Origin: DAOVIY01 sp964441595 | Lineage (GTDB): Bacteria > Patescibacteriota > Minisyncoccia > UBA6257 | Direction of reading: 5' to 3' | Length of the DNA stretch: 11,718 nucleotides | Assembly: GCA_964441595.1 (NCBI GenBank) | Contig: CAYTXM010000016.1 | Span: forward strand, 1-11,718 | Position numbers and translations under genes: made by a program | The notes under the pieces: generated by a model | Database searches by the model: none | The model's input: the letters and a program-made list of their open reading frames with translations, nothing else | What the model was told of the DNA's origin: nothing | In this document: one piece after another, positions 5,059-11,718 of the stretch | Numbering within the stretch: position 1 is the first letter of the stretch | How the letters are laid out: each line of letters starts with the position of its first letter

Positions 5059-5781
5059 TTATCCTCTAGCTAGAACTAGACCAATTACCTTTTTTGCGCC
5101 ATTCTTTTTTAAGATTTTTGCCGCTTCCTGCATTGTTGCTCCGGAAGTATAAACATCGTCGATTAGAATTATCCATTTATTTTTGATTAGATTTAAATTT
5201 GAGTTAGAAATTTGAAAAATATCTTTGGTATTTTTTTCTCTTTCAATAAAATCATTGGTTTTTGCTTGTGGCGAATTATTTTTAATTCTAAAAAGAATTT
5301 TAGGATAAAAATTTAAAGAAAAATGTGAGGCAACAGCTTTTGCTAATAATTCTGACTGATTAAATCCTCTTTGCCTTCTTTTTCTTTTATGTAATGGGAT
5401 AGGAATTAGTAATATATTTTTTTTATCAATTTCAGAAAAAAAATTGGTTTCTTTTAAAAATTTTATCATTAAGTCAGACAAAGGTTTTTGTAAAGAAAGA
5501 ATCGGTTGGTATTTAAAAAAATGAATAGTTTTTCTAATAATTGAATTTTCGTAAAAAGAAACAACACCCAAAGCATTTATATGGGTTTTACAAAAGCAAG
5601 AACGTTTTGAAAAATTAATAATTCTTTTTTTACAAACAGGGCAAATAAAGGAATAGTTAATTGGAATATTTTTTTGGCATTTTTTACAAAGCGGATAAGA
5701 AAAATGAACCCCTTTTTTACAAGAAATACATTTCCAAGGGAAAAAAGTATCTAAAAGTAATTTTAAAAAACGGCGGGGCAT
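5059..5781 (-). CDS. comF: ComF-family phosphoribosyltransferase-like protein
   Basis: The 240-residue protein has the ComF layout. A cysteine-rich N-terminus has CxxC pairs at 18/21, 32/35 and 47/50, plus C62 and C64, likely binding zinc. A type I phosphoribosyltransferase domain follows, with PIPLHKRKRRQRGFNQSELL (127-146), the family pattern NNSPQAKTNDFIEREKN, and the PRPP loop IILIDDVYTSGAT (204-216). In competent bacteria ComF is a cytoplasmic protein needed for DNA uptake; its exact reaction is unsettled. It diverges from pilM, whose operon builds a type IV pilus, so a linked role in uptake is plausible. The AT-rich upstream region has a TATAAT on the minus strand (5816-5811) and no Shine-Dalgarno. 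No terminator is visible downstream on this strand. Confidence 0.9.
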   Translation of the reverse strand: MPRRFLKLLLDTFFPWKCISCKKGVHFSYPLCKKCQKNIPINYSFICPVCKKRIINFSKRSCFCKTHINALGVVSFYENSIIRKTIHFFKYQPILSLQKPLSDLMIKFLKETNFFSEIDKKNILLIPIPLHKRKRRQRGFNQSELLAKAVASHFSLNFYPKILFRIKNNSPQAKTNDFIEREKNTKDIFQISNSNLNLIKNKWIILIDDVYTSGATMQEAAKILKKNGAKKVIGLVLARG

Positions 5782-5793
5782 AGATATTAAATT

Positions 5794-5811
5794 TGCATTT
5801 GGTAAAATGCA
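5794..5811. promoter_or_regulatory. Dyad in the comF-pilM divergent region, candidate operator
   Basis: TGCATTT-GGTA-AAATGCA is a perfect 7-bp inverted repeat with a 4-bp spacer, 12 bp upstream of the comF start codon. It covers the candidate -35 of the pilM promoter and the edge of the candidate comF -10, so one regulator could act on both directions. Confidence 0.45.
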
Positions 5812-5827
5812 TTATATATTATATAAT
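5799..5827 (+). promoter_or_regulatory. Candidate promoter of the pilus operon
   Basis: TTGGTA (5799-5804) and TATAAT (5822-5827) are 17 bp apart, giving a predicted start near 5834 and a leader of about 32 nt without Shine-Dalgarno. The surrounding AT-richness makes other -10 choices possible. Confidence 0.5.
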
Positions 5828-5865
5828 ATAGGCATAGTGTTGTATATAGTTATTTAGCAAAACAT

Positions 5866-6924
5866 ATGGTTTTTAATTTTTTTAAACAAAATATTTTTTT
5901 AGGCATAGATATTGGAACTACTTCTATTAAATTAGTGGAATTGCAAAAGACCAAACAAAAGATAGAATTGACTAATTATGGAATCTTGGAAAAGTATGGG
6001 CACCTGGAAAGGATTAATGACGCTATTCAGACTAATAGTTTTAAATTATTGGAAGAAAGCACTGCTTTACTTTTGAGGCAATTAGTAGAGAAATCAAAAA
6101 TCAAGAATCGAAAAACCTATATGGCTCTACCAAGTTTTTCCGGATTTGTTTCTATTATGGAACTTCCAGAAATGTCAAATAAGGAACTTGCTAAAGCGGT
6201 AAATTTTCAAGCAGGGCAATATATTCCCATGCCATTGCAGGAAACAACTTTGGATTGGCAAATTATAGAAAGAGTAAATAATAAAGTTAGTATTCTCTTA
6301 ATGGCTGTACCAACTGATATCGTTAAAAGGTATGTTCAAAGCGCAGAATTAGCTAAAATTGATTTAAAAGGTTTGGAATTAGAAACTGTAGCGATTGCTC
6401 GTTTGCTAGGCAAAAAAGAAAAAGGCGTGATAGCTTTAGTGGATATTGGAGGAAGGACTACATCTATTAATATAATGGAAAATGGAACATTGAGAACAAG
6501 CCATAATGTAGATACTGCTGGTGGAGATTTTACTCAAGTAATTAGTAGTGGATTGGGGATTAATCCTTTAAGGGCAGAGGAATTAAAAAGGTCATATGGA
6601 TTGAACATTCAATCGCGTGGAGAAATTAAAATTACAAATCTTTTAATGCCGTTATTAGATGTTATAAAAAGAGAAACAGAAAAAGCTATTAATAATTATT
6701 TTTTAAGAACTAAGAAAAAAGCAGAGAAGGTAATTTTAACTGGGGGAGGCGCTAACCTTCAAGGATTAGAAGATTATTATTCCAAACAATTATCTTTGCC
6801 TGTTGTTAAGGGTGATCCTTTTTCCTGGGGGTTAATTTCTTATAATCCGAATCTTTCTCCTGTTATGAAAGATATTGGTTCAAGTTTAACAAGCGCTTGT
6901 GCAGTAGTATTTAAAGATATTTAA
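5866..6924 (+). CDS. pilM: Type IV pilus assembly protein PilM
   Basis: The 352-residue protein is an actin-like ATPase-fold protein. FLGIDIGTTSIKLVEL (11-26) is phosphate loop 1, GVIALVDIGGRTTSINI (187-203) is phosphate loop 2, and KVILTGGGANLQGLEDYY (288-305) is the adenosine-binding motif. The central region FQAGQYIPMPLQETTLDWQI (114-133) is a PilM hallmark. PilM lies on the cytoplasmic face and binds the N-terminal tail of PilN, tying the inner-membrane PilN/PilO complex to the motor. It is the first gene of the pilus set and has its own promoter. Length is normal for the family. There is no Shine-Dalgarno at ATG 5866. Confidence 0.94.
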   Translation: MVFNFFKQNIFLGIDIGTTSIKLVELQKTKQKIELTNYGILEKYGHLERINDAIQTNSFKLLEESTALLLRQLVEKSKIKNRKTYMALPSFSGFVSIMELPEMSNKELAKAVNFQAGQYIPMPLQETTLDWQIIERVNNKVSILLMAVPTDIVKRYVQSAELAKIDLKGLELETVAIARLLGKKEKGVIALVDIGGRTTSINIMENGTLRTSHNVDTAGGDFTQVISSGLGINPLRAEELKRSYGLNIQSRGEIKITNLLMPLLDVIKRETEKAINNYFLRTKKKAEKVILTGGGANLQGLEDYYSKQLSLPVVKGDPFSWGLISYNPNLSPVMKDIGSSLTSACAVVFKDI

Positions 6925-6927
6925 AAT

Positions 6928-6953
6928 ACTTCTCCGCTAGAAGTAAACTTCTA
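6928..6953 (+). promoter_or_regulatory. Nested inverted repeats between pilM and pilN
   Basis: TAGAAGT-AA-ACTTCTA (6938-6953) is a perfect 7-bp dyad. The same AGAAGT can instead pair with an upstream ACTTCT (6928-6933), so two mutually exclusive hairpins are possible. No T-tract follows directly, so it is not an obvious terminator. It lies just upstream of the candidate pilN promoter. Confidence 0.45.
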
Positions 6954-6960
6954 ACAGGAC

Positions 6961-6989
6961 TTGCTTGATTTTTTAAAAAAAGGTAAAAT
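6961..6989 (+). promoter_or_regulatory. Internal promoter before pilN
   Basis: TTGCTT (6961-6966) and TAAAAT (6984-6989) are spaced by 17 bp. The -10 ends 10 nt before the A of ATG 6999, the same spacing and nearly the same sequence as at the M20-like gene (GGTAAAATATA), which again predicts an almost leaderless mRNA. Confidence 0.55.
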
Positions 6990-6998
6990 ATATAGAAT

Positions 6999-7559
6999 AT
7001 GAGGAATCTTAATTTAGAATCTCTAAAACCAAAAGAACTTCCTCCTACTTGGCCGAAGGGGCTTTTGATATTTGCCTTGGTAGCTTTTCTTATTGCTGTG
7101 GGCGCTTATTTTGGATTAGATTATTGGAATAAAGACAAAGAAACTCAGCTGACTGTCTTACAAGAAGAGTTTCAAGGATTAAGAGATAGTTTTGCTTTGG
7201 AGCAAGAAAGAGAAGTTATTCTTTTTGAGAAAAAATTAAATAGTTTAAGCAAGTTACTAGCTAATCATATTTATTTTTCCAAAGCCTTAATCGCATTAGA
7301 AGAATTAACTCATCCTCAAATCTATTATACCAATCTTGATTTTTCAACAGATAAGAATATTTTAACTTTAGAAGGAGTGGCTAAAAATCAAATGGTATTT
7401 AGCGAAGCAGTAAGCGGATTAGTAAATAATCCCGATAAAATCAAAGCAGTGGCGGTAAACAATATGAAAATAGATAAAAATAAAAATGTTACTTTTTCTT
7501 TATATGTTTTTATTCAACCAAGTTTATTAAAATACCAACAAGATGACAGAGACTACTAA
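6999..7559 (+). CDS. pilN: Type IV pilus assembly protein PilN-like
   Basis: This 186-residue bitopic membrane protein has a short cytoplasmic tail (1-20, MRNLNLESLKPKELPP). One membrane helix follows at about 21-41 (GLLIFALVAFLIAVGAYFGL), then a coiled-coil stretch (about 45-90) and a compact alpha/beta domain with TNLDFSTDKNILTLEGVAKN. This is the PilN architecture, and its tail would be the PilM docking site. Sequence conservation in PilN is low, so the call rests on topology, size and position between pilM and pilO. No Shine-Dalgarno is visible. Its last 17 nt overlap the pilO start. Confidence 0.82.
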   Translation: MRNLNLESLKPKELPPTWPKGLLIFALVAFLIAVGAYFGLDYWNKDKETQLTVLQEEFQGLRDSFALEQEREVILFEKKLNSLSKLLANHIYFSKALIALEELTHPQIYYTNLDFSTDKNILTLEGVAKNQMVFSEAVSGLVNNPDKIKAVAVNNMKIDKNKNVTFSLYVFIQPSLLKYQQDDRDY

Positions 7560-8103
7560 ACAAAATCTTTCTATTCTATTTATTACCTTATTAGTAGCAG
7601 GAACGATATTTTTATTTGCTCATTTTATTAAGAATTCTTTTGATGAGACAAAAGAATTAACATTAAAGATAAAGGAAGAAAGAGAAAACATAGTTCTTTT
7701 GCAAGAATATAAAGCTAAGTCGGAATCTTTAATTCAGAATTATCTAAATTTAGGGGATCAAGTAGATAGTATTAATTTAGCTTTACCTGATAACGCGCAA
7801 ACAGCTCAAGTCCTAGCTACTTTAGATATGATTTCCAAAAATACTGGTATTTCTTTATCTAGCCTAACTTTTCGTGAATTTACCAAAAATGATCAAGATT
7901 ATTTGGAAATTAAAACAAGTTTTTCTGCAACCTATGATGATTTTAAAAAATGGATTGAAGAAATTGAAAAAGAATTACGTCTTATTGATCTTACGAAATC
8001 CAGCATCAAATCAGCAGTTTCCTCAAAAGGCAGAACATCAGATATTTTAGAGCATAACGTTACATTAGTAACATATTTTTTATCTTATGGCGATAGAAAT
8101 TAA
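7543..8103 (+). CDS. pilO: Type IV pilus assembly protein PilO-like
   Basis: This 186-residue bitopic membrane protein has one helix at about 9-29 (LSILFITLLVAGTIFLFAHFI) and a charged coiled coil (about 33-68). A ferredoxin-like domain follows, with ALPDNAQTAQVLATLDMISKNTGISLSSLTF (80-110), where LP...Q....L..L...A...G matches the usual PilO pattern. PilO pairs with PilN to form the inner-membrane alignment complex of the pilus. It overlaps pilN by 17 nt and the next gene by 17 nt, so translation is probably coupled. There is no Shine-Dalgarno at ATG 7543. Confidence 0.85.
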   Translation: MTETTKQNLSILFITLLVAGTIFLFAHFIKNSFDETKELTLKIKEERENIVLLQEYKAKSESLIQNYLNLGDQVDSINLALPDNAQTAQVLATLDMISKNTGISLSSLTFREFTKNDQDYLEIKTSFSATYDDFKKWIEEIEKELRLIDLTKSSIKSAVSSKGRTSDILEHNVTLVTYFLSYGDRN

Positions 8104-8306
8104 AAAACAGAAAAAGAATAATATTTTGTTATATCTGGTGATAATTTTAGGTTTAATTATGGTTGGTTGGATAGGTTGGAATTTTTTAAAACCCAGTAGA
8201 ATCCTTAAAACACCAGAAGTAAAAGACCTACTTCCTTCTTCCTCGCAAGAATTAATTGAAGCCAAGTTGGACATTGGAATAGTTTCAAATCATCCTGTTT
8301 TTCAAG
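8087..8306 (+). CDS. Small membrane-anchored pilus-operon protein, cut by the gap
   Basis: Seventy-three codons are visible before the run of Ns. They encode a basic N-terminus (MAIEIKKQKKNN), one membrane helix at about 12-33 (ILLYLVIILGLIMVGWIGWNFL), and a polar stretch ending KLDIGIVSNHPVFQ. It occupies the position of PilP in classical pilM-N-O-P operons but lacks a lipoprotein signal, so it is probably a bitopic accessory protein rather than a true PilP. It starts 17 nt inside pilO. The C-terminus is lost in the gap. The sequence right after the gap in this frame is the out-of-frame start of pilB, so the gene must end within the gap. Confidence 0.72.
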
Positions 8307-8406
8307 NNNNNNNNNNNNNNNNNNNNNNNNNNNNNNNNNNNNNNNNNNNNNNNNNNNNNNNNNNNNNNNNNNNNNNNNNNNNNNNNNNNNNNNNNNNNNN
8401 NNNNNN
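8307..8406. other. Assembly gap, 100 Ns
   Basis: Exactly 100 undetermined bases are present, a conventional filler length, so the true distance is unknown. The gap removes the end of the small membrane gene and everything upstream of the pilB start, including any promoter there. Confidence 0.99.
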
Positions 8407-8408
8407 TT

Positions 8409-10163
8409 ATGATTCAAGAAGAACTTTTTCTTTCCGCTCTTATTCAAAAAGGGCTGATAAAGCAAACAGATGCCTACACTCTTTTACAAGAAGCAAAAAA
8501 CCTAGAGAAAAGAGTTGAAGACATAATTTATGAGAAAAGTTTAATTGATGAGAAAAAACTCTCGCAGATTAAAAGCGAGCTTTTTAAATTACCAGTAAAA
8601 ATATTTTCTAAAACCGAAATTATTCCACAAAATGTTTTAAATCTGATTCCTGAAGATACGGCCCGGCATTATAAGTTTATTGCCTTTAATAAAGAAGATA
8701 ATATTTTAGATATCGGAATGGTATATCCTGACGATACAAAAGCGCAAGAAGCTGTAAAATTTATAGTTGAGCGTTTAGGTTTAAAAGTAAAGGTTTCAAT
8801 TATTACGCTTTCTGATTTTAAAAATATTTTAAAGCAATACCAAACATTTGCTAAAGAATTTGATAATCTTTTGCAAGATTTTCAAAAAAAATTTAGTGAT
8901 GTGAAAAAAAAGAAATCTCCTTTTAAATTAGTTGATTTAGAATCTACTGTTGGAGCTGTTGCTGAAGAAGCGCCTATTATTAAACTTTTTGCCTCAATAT
9001 TAAAATATGCTGTCCGTTCAAGAGCTTCTGATATACATATTGAACCTGAGCGTAGTAAATTAAGAGTGCGTTTTCGTGTTGATGGTAATCTTTCCAGCAC
9101 ATTAAGTTTACCTTTAGCAGTTCACCAGGCTATTATCACTCGTGTGAAAATAATGACTAATTTAAAAATTGATGAAACGCGTTTACCGCAAGATGGGCGT
9201 TTTTTTACTGTCATAGATGATAAAGAAATAGATTTTAGGGTATCTACTTTTCCGACTGCCTTAGGAGAAAAAATAGCCATTAGAATTTTGGATCCAACTT
9301 CTGGATTAAAAAGTATTCATGAATTAGGTTTGGAAGGAAGGAATTTAGAGATCCTCCAGAATGAAATGTTTAAACCATTTGGAATGATTTTAATTACAGG
9401 ACCTACTGGTTCGGGAAAAACAACAACACTGTACGCGATTATGCAGATATTAAATCAAGATAAGGTAAACATCGTTAGTTTAGAAGATCCTGTTGAATAT
9501 ACAATGGAAGGTATTAATCAATCTCAGGTTCTTCCTGAAATTGGGTATACTTTTGCGCGTGGATTACGCCATATAGTTAGGCAAGATCCAGATATTATAA
9601 TGGTTGGAGAAATAAGAGATAATGAAACAGCCGAGCTAGCTACTCATTCCGCATTAACAGGGCATTTGGTTTTATCCACTCTCCATACAAATAATGCTAT
9701 TGGTGTTATTCCTCGTTTAATGGACTTAGGTATAGATTCATTTCTGATTCCTCCTTCTTTGAATTTAATGATTGCTCAGCGCTTGGCGAGAAGATTATGC
9801 CCTGATTGTAAAGAAAGAGTTGTGGCTTCAGAAAGAGAACAACAGATAATTGATGAAGTCCTTGTTTCTCTGCCAAAAGAAGATAGAGAAAAATTGCCTT
9901 ATCAAAGGCCTTATTATATTTATAAATCCAAAGGATGCGATACTTGTAATAAAAAAGGTTATTTGGGAAGAGTAGGAATTTTTGAAATATTAAAAATGAC
10001 TTTTGAATTAGAACAAATTATTTTATCCCAACCATCACAGGAAAAGTTATTAGCAGAAGCGCAAAGACAGGGGATGATCACCTTACAGCAAGATGGCATA
10101 ATTAAAGTTTTAGAAGGAGCAATCAGTTTGGAAGAAGTTCTTTCAATAACCGCAAAATATTAA
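8409..10163 (+). CDS. pilB: Type IV pilus extension ATPase PilB (GspE family)
   Basis: The 584-residue ATPase has the full PilB/GspE order. An N-terminal MshEN-like region (about 1-140) comes first, then the N2 domain with SRASDIHIEPERSKLRVRFRVDG (204-226). Walker A is GPTGSGKT (331-338), the Asp box is SLEDPVEY (357-364), Walker B is DPDIIMVGEIRD (393-404), and the His box is THSALTGHLVLSTLHTN (412-428). A zinc site is formed by CPDC (464-467) and CDTC (510-513), which is typical of PilB/GspE and absent from PilT. It powers pilus extension as a cytoplasmic hexamer at the inner membrane. The start is taken as the ATG 2 nt after the gap, so a longer N-terminus cannot be excluded, although the protein is already of normal length. 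No pilC follows, which is unusual for a complete pilus operon. Confidence 0.95.
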   Translation: MIQEELFLSALIQKGLIKQTDAYTLLQEAKNLEKRVEDIIYEKSLIDEKKLSQIKSELFKLPVKIFSKTEIIPQNVLNLIPEDTARHYKFIAFNKEDNILDIGMVYPDDTKAQEAVKFIVERLGLKVKVSIITLSDFKNILKQYQTFAKEFDNLLQDFQKKFSDVKKKKSPFKLVDLESTVGAVAEEAPIIKLFASILKYAVRSRASDIHIEPERSKLRVRFRVDGNLSSTLSLPLAVHQAIITRVKIMTNLKIDETRLPQDGRFFTVIDDKEIDFRVSTFPTALGEKIAIRILDPTSGLKSIHELGLEGRNLEILQNEMFKPFGMILITGPTGSGKTTTLYAIMQILNQDKVNIVSLEDPVEYTMEGINQSQVLPEIGYTFARGLRHIVRQDPDIIMVGEIRDNETAELATHSALTGHLVLSTLHTNNAIGVIPRLMDLGIDSFLIPPSLNLMIAQRLARRLCPDCKERVVASEREQQIIDEVLVSLPKEDREKLPYQRPYYIYKSKGCDTCNKKGYLGRVGIFEILKMTFELEQIILSQPSQEKLLAEAQRQGMITLQQDGIIKVLEGAISLEEVLSITAKY

Positions 10164-10179
10164 AAATTTAGAAAGGGGG

Positions 10180-10207
10180 TTGACAAACTATTTTTCTTTG
10201 CTATAAT
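10180..10207 (+). promoter_or_regulatory. Strong sigma70-type promoter after pilB
   Basis: TTGACA (10180-10185) matches the consensus perfectly and TATAAT (10202-10207) follows after 16 bp, preceded by TGC (extended -10). The expected start is near 10214. This is the best promoter in the window, starting 17 nt after the pilB stop and about 200 nt before the next long gene. Confidence 0.85.
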
Positions 10208-10213
10208 GGAAGT

Positions 10214-10260
10214 GCTGTTGTTTTGAGGAGCTTGCTCCAATGAACAGCGGCATTTTTTTT
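10214..10260 (+). ncRNA. Short hairpin RNA/attenuator with T-tract
   Basis: The predicted RNA begins at the base of a hairpin. GCTGTT (10214-10219) pairs with AACAGC (10243-10248), enclosing a second stem GGAG-CTTG-CTCC (10227-10238) with a tetraloop, and the whole is followed by GGCA and eight Ts (10253-10260). A promoter firing straight into a terminator-shaped structure gives an RNA of under 50 nt, or a leader that attenuates the downstream surface-protein gene. I know no named RNA family that matches. Confidence 0.5.
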
Positions 10261-10269
10261 ATATCTTAA
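10240..10269 (+). CDS. Possible 9-residue leader peptide (MNSGIFFIS)
   Basis: ATG 10240 is preceded by GAGGAG (10225-10230) at 9-nt spacing, in a genome where Shine-Dalgarno sequences are rare. The ORF runs through the 3' arm and the T-tract and stops at TAA 10267. The Shine-Dalgarno lies within the inner stem. It could be a regulatory leader peptide, or chance, since the hairpin's T-tract itself creates the Phe codons. Confidence 0.28.
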   Translation: MNSGIFFIS

Positions 10270-10299
10270 AATCATATTAATTAAACCTTAAGATTTTTT
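10263..10299 (+). terminator. Second weak terminator-like hairpin
   Basis: ATCTTAA (10263-10269) and TTAAGAT (10288-10294) are perfect 7-bp arms around an 18-nt loop, followed by Ts to 10299. The stem has one G-C pair, so it is weak. From here to 10408 the sequence is very AT-rich and I see no further gene or convincing signal. Confidence 0.3.
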
Positions 10300-10408
10300 A
10301 TTTGATAAAATAAATAGAAAATTATATAATTATTATTAAAAAATAATCAATTTACAAAATTTTAGATTCTTGGCAGAAGAAATAATTAAAAGTCTAATGT
10401 AAAATTCT

Positions 10409-11718
10409 ATGCTTGTTTACAATATTGCCTCGTCAAAGAAGAAAAGAAAAGAAATCAAAAAATTGCTAAGCAAAATGTTACTCTTCTTATTAATTATTCT
10501 TTTGGTAATTCAAATATTTAGAGCAACTTTGCTTTTACTTTCGGCAGAAGATGAATCGATATCCTTGACAACATCGTCAACAAATTTAGGAGAAGCTTAT
10601 GTTATAGAGAATGATTATTATAAAGCCATCATACCAAAAGCATCAGCATCTGTGGCTAGAGGGATAATTAAATGGCTTTATGTGAAAAAGAGCAATGGTC
10701 AATGGTCAAATAATTTAATAAAAGAAGATACTTTTAATTATGGGCTAGGCTATTTAGAAGGTACAGGAGAAGCCACAGATAATCGATATGCAGGAATGCA
10801 AAATTCATCAAATATTAATATTACGGTTCTTGAAAATACAACTACAAAAGTAAAAATACAGAGCAGAGCTACTTATTTAGGAACTTTATATACCGAAATT
10901 TGGACTTTTTGGGCAAAAAAACCATACTTTAAAAGTGAAGCAGTAGCTGAATTAACAGACAAAGATGGCTTTTTAACTAATGAGTTTCAATTTTGCTGGA
11001 TGATTAATGATAGTCTTACCAGTAATTGGTTTGCTACTGATAAAAATGGAGACATAACTCAACTTACCAGCGTAATAATGCAACCATTACATGGACCTAA
11101 TTTAAATACCTATCCTTGGATTAATTGGCAATTTTCTGATGAAACCGTAAGTTTAGGATTGATATTCACTAATATAAATGATTATTACGGAACAGTTGCA
11201 GAAACTGGCGATTGGAAATTTGAGTATCAATTAGATTTTGCCCTTGGTTCAGGTATTCTTGGCAATCCTGTTAAAAATGGTTTTAAGCGAGAAGTAACCA
11301 CTGTTTATTACACTACTAACCAAGCAACAAATAATAATGTTAACAGTTTTGCCAAAGACCATTATCAGTATGCAACAACTAGTATAGTTTCCAATCCTTT
11401 ATTGCAGGCGGCTCAATATGTTGATAATCCATATGGCCAAAATCCTGGAATAGGTTCGGCTCTTGTCAGCTCCCCTTATTTTTTAGTAAGGCAAAATACT
11501 CAAAATAGGCACAATGATGTTGAAAGAACGCAATATGCAACTTCTATATATGCTCCATTGTATAAGAATCCGCAGGTCATTCATTCTGGAAGTTATGATT
11601 TTCAAGAGCAGCTTTCGTATTCCCTGAATTATAATAATGGTTCTCAAACATTTGATTATGGCACAATAGTCAGCGCGAGTAGTACTAACTCGGATTATGA
11701 AACAGGTCTTCAAATGAC
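10409..11718 (+). CDS. Large membrane-anchored or secreted protein, N-terminal part
   Basis: An uninterrupted frame runs from ATG 10409 to the window end (436 codons), so the gene is 3'-truncated. A TAA at 10400 in the same frame excludes a longer start. The N-terminus is basic (SSKKKRKEIKKLLSK, about 8-22), followed by a hydrophobic segment (MLLFLLIILLVIQIFRATLLLL, about 23-44), acting as signal peptide or anchor; there is no lipobox. The rest is rich in Asn, Thr, Ser, Tyr and Trp and nearly free of Cys, as in extracellular beta-sheet proteins. Residues from about 62 (AYVIENDYYKAIIPKASASV...IIKWLYVKKSNGQW) and TEIWTFWAKKPYFKSEAVAEL resemble beta-supersandwich (galactose mutarotase-like) domains of carbohydrate-active enzymes. 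This is a visual impression without catalytic residues. It follows the pilus genes but has its own promoter region. Confidence 0.8.
   Translation, partial: MLVYNIASSKKKRKEIKKLLSKMLLFLLIILLVIQIFRATLLLLSAEDESISLTTSSTNLGEAYVIENDYYKAIIPKASASVARGIIKWLYVKKSNGQWSNNLIKEDTFNYGLGYLEGTGEATDNRYAGMQNSSNINITVLENTTTKVKIQSRATYLGTLYTEIWTFWAKKPYFKSEAVAELTDKDGFLTNEFQFCWMINDSLTSNWFATDKNGDITQLTSVIMQPLHGPNLNTYPWINWQFSDETVSLGLIFTNINDYYGTVAETGDWKFEYQLDFALGSGILGNPVKNGFKREVTTVYYTTNQATNNNVNSFAKDHYQYATTSIVSNPLLQAAQYVDNPYGQNPGIGSALVSSPYFLVRQNTQNRHNDVERTQYATSIYAPLYKNPQVIHSGSYDFQEQLSYSLNYNNGSQTFDYGTIVSASSTNSDYETGLQM

Noticed and set aside
8087..8518. A continuous reading frame bridging the run of Ns
   Set aside because: It only exists because Ns contain no stops. 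After the gap the frame is a shifted reading of pilB, and the gap length is arbitrary.
11483..11713. 76-codon minus-strand frame near the window end
   Set aside because: It is antisense to the long open frame that runs unbroken from 10409 to the end.
1..11718. UGA recoded as glycine, as in some Patescibacteria relatives
   Set aside because: The two overlapping toxin-antitoxin genes end at TGA, and no gene needs TGA read through to keep its motifs.

Overview
This is an AT-rich bacterial window, probably metagenomic: it holds a scaffold gap of exactly 100 Ns and is cut at both ends. Short gene-dense operons, a DhnA-type class I aldolase next to a PfkB kinase, a compact pilM-pilN-pilO-small membrane gene-pilB set, comF, and an almost complete lack of Shine-Dalgarno sequences together suggest a Candidate Phyla Radiation (Patescibacteria/Parcubacteria-like) genome. 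That assignment is inference; no rRNA or other marker gene is present. TGA behaves as a stop (two ORFs end with it), so the code looks standard.

Region 1 (1-2724): the C-terminal part of a PfkB sugar kinase overlaps a class I fructose-bisphosphate aldolase, which is followed after 10 nt by tRNA-Ser(CGA). An orphan 3' half of a second tRNA comes next, then an intrinsic terminator. After it an M20-family peptidase-like gene starts from a nearly leaderless promoter; this protein appears to have lost several metal ligands.

Region 2 (2740-5058): this is the most unusual part. Three same-strand copies of a 27-bp intergenic repeat sit about 1.13-1.15 kb apart and delimit two cassette-like units, each with its own promoter. 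Unit 1 is an unrecognised protein with two CxxCxGxG zinc knuckles. It has a terminator-like hairpin in its leader and a possible H-type pseudoknot plus T-tract after its stop. Unit 2 is an overlapping gene pair that looks like a Panacea/SocA-type antitoxin followed by a PemK/MazF-like toxin. It has a dyad between the -10 box and the start codon, and an intrinsic-terminator-shaped hairpin inside the toxin gene.

Region 3 (5059-10163): comF (minus strand) diverges from the type IV pilus assembly operon pilM, pilN, pilO, a small membrane gene broken by the gap, and pilB. A dyad lies between the divergent promoters. ComF and a type IV pilus are both parts of natural DNA uptake in other bacteria, so sharing this control region may be meaningful. 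The inner-membrane proteins (PilM/N/O) connect the envelope complex to the PilB extension ATPase; no pilC, pilT or pilin gene is in the window.

Region 4 (10164-11718): a strong promoter fires into a tiny hairpin/T-tract RNA that also contains a 9-codon ORF with a good Shine-Dalgarno sequence. Beyond it lies the 5' part of a large membrane-anchored or secreted protein that runs off the window.
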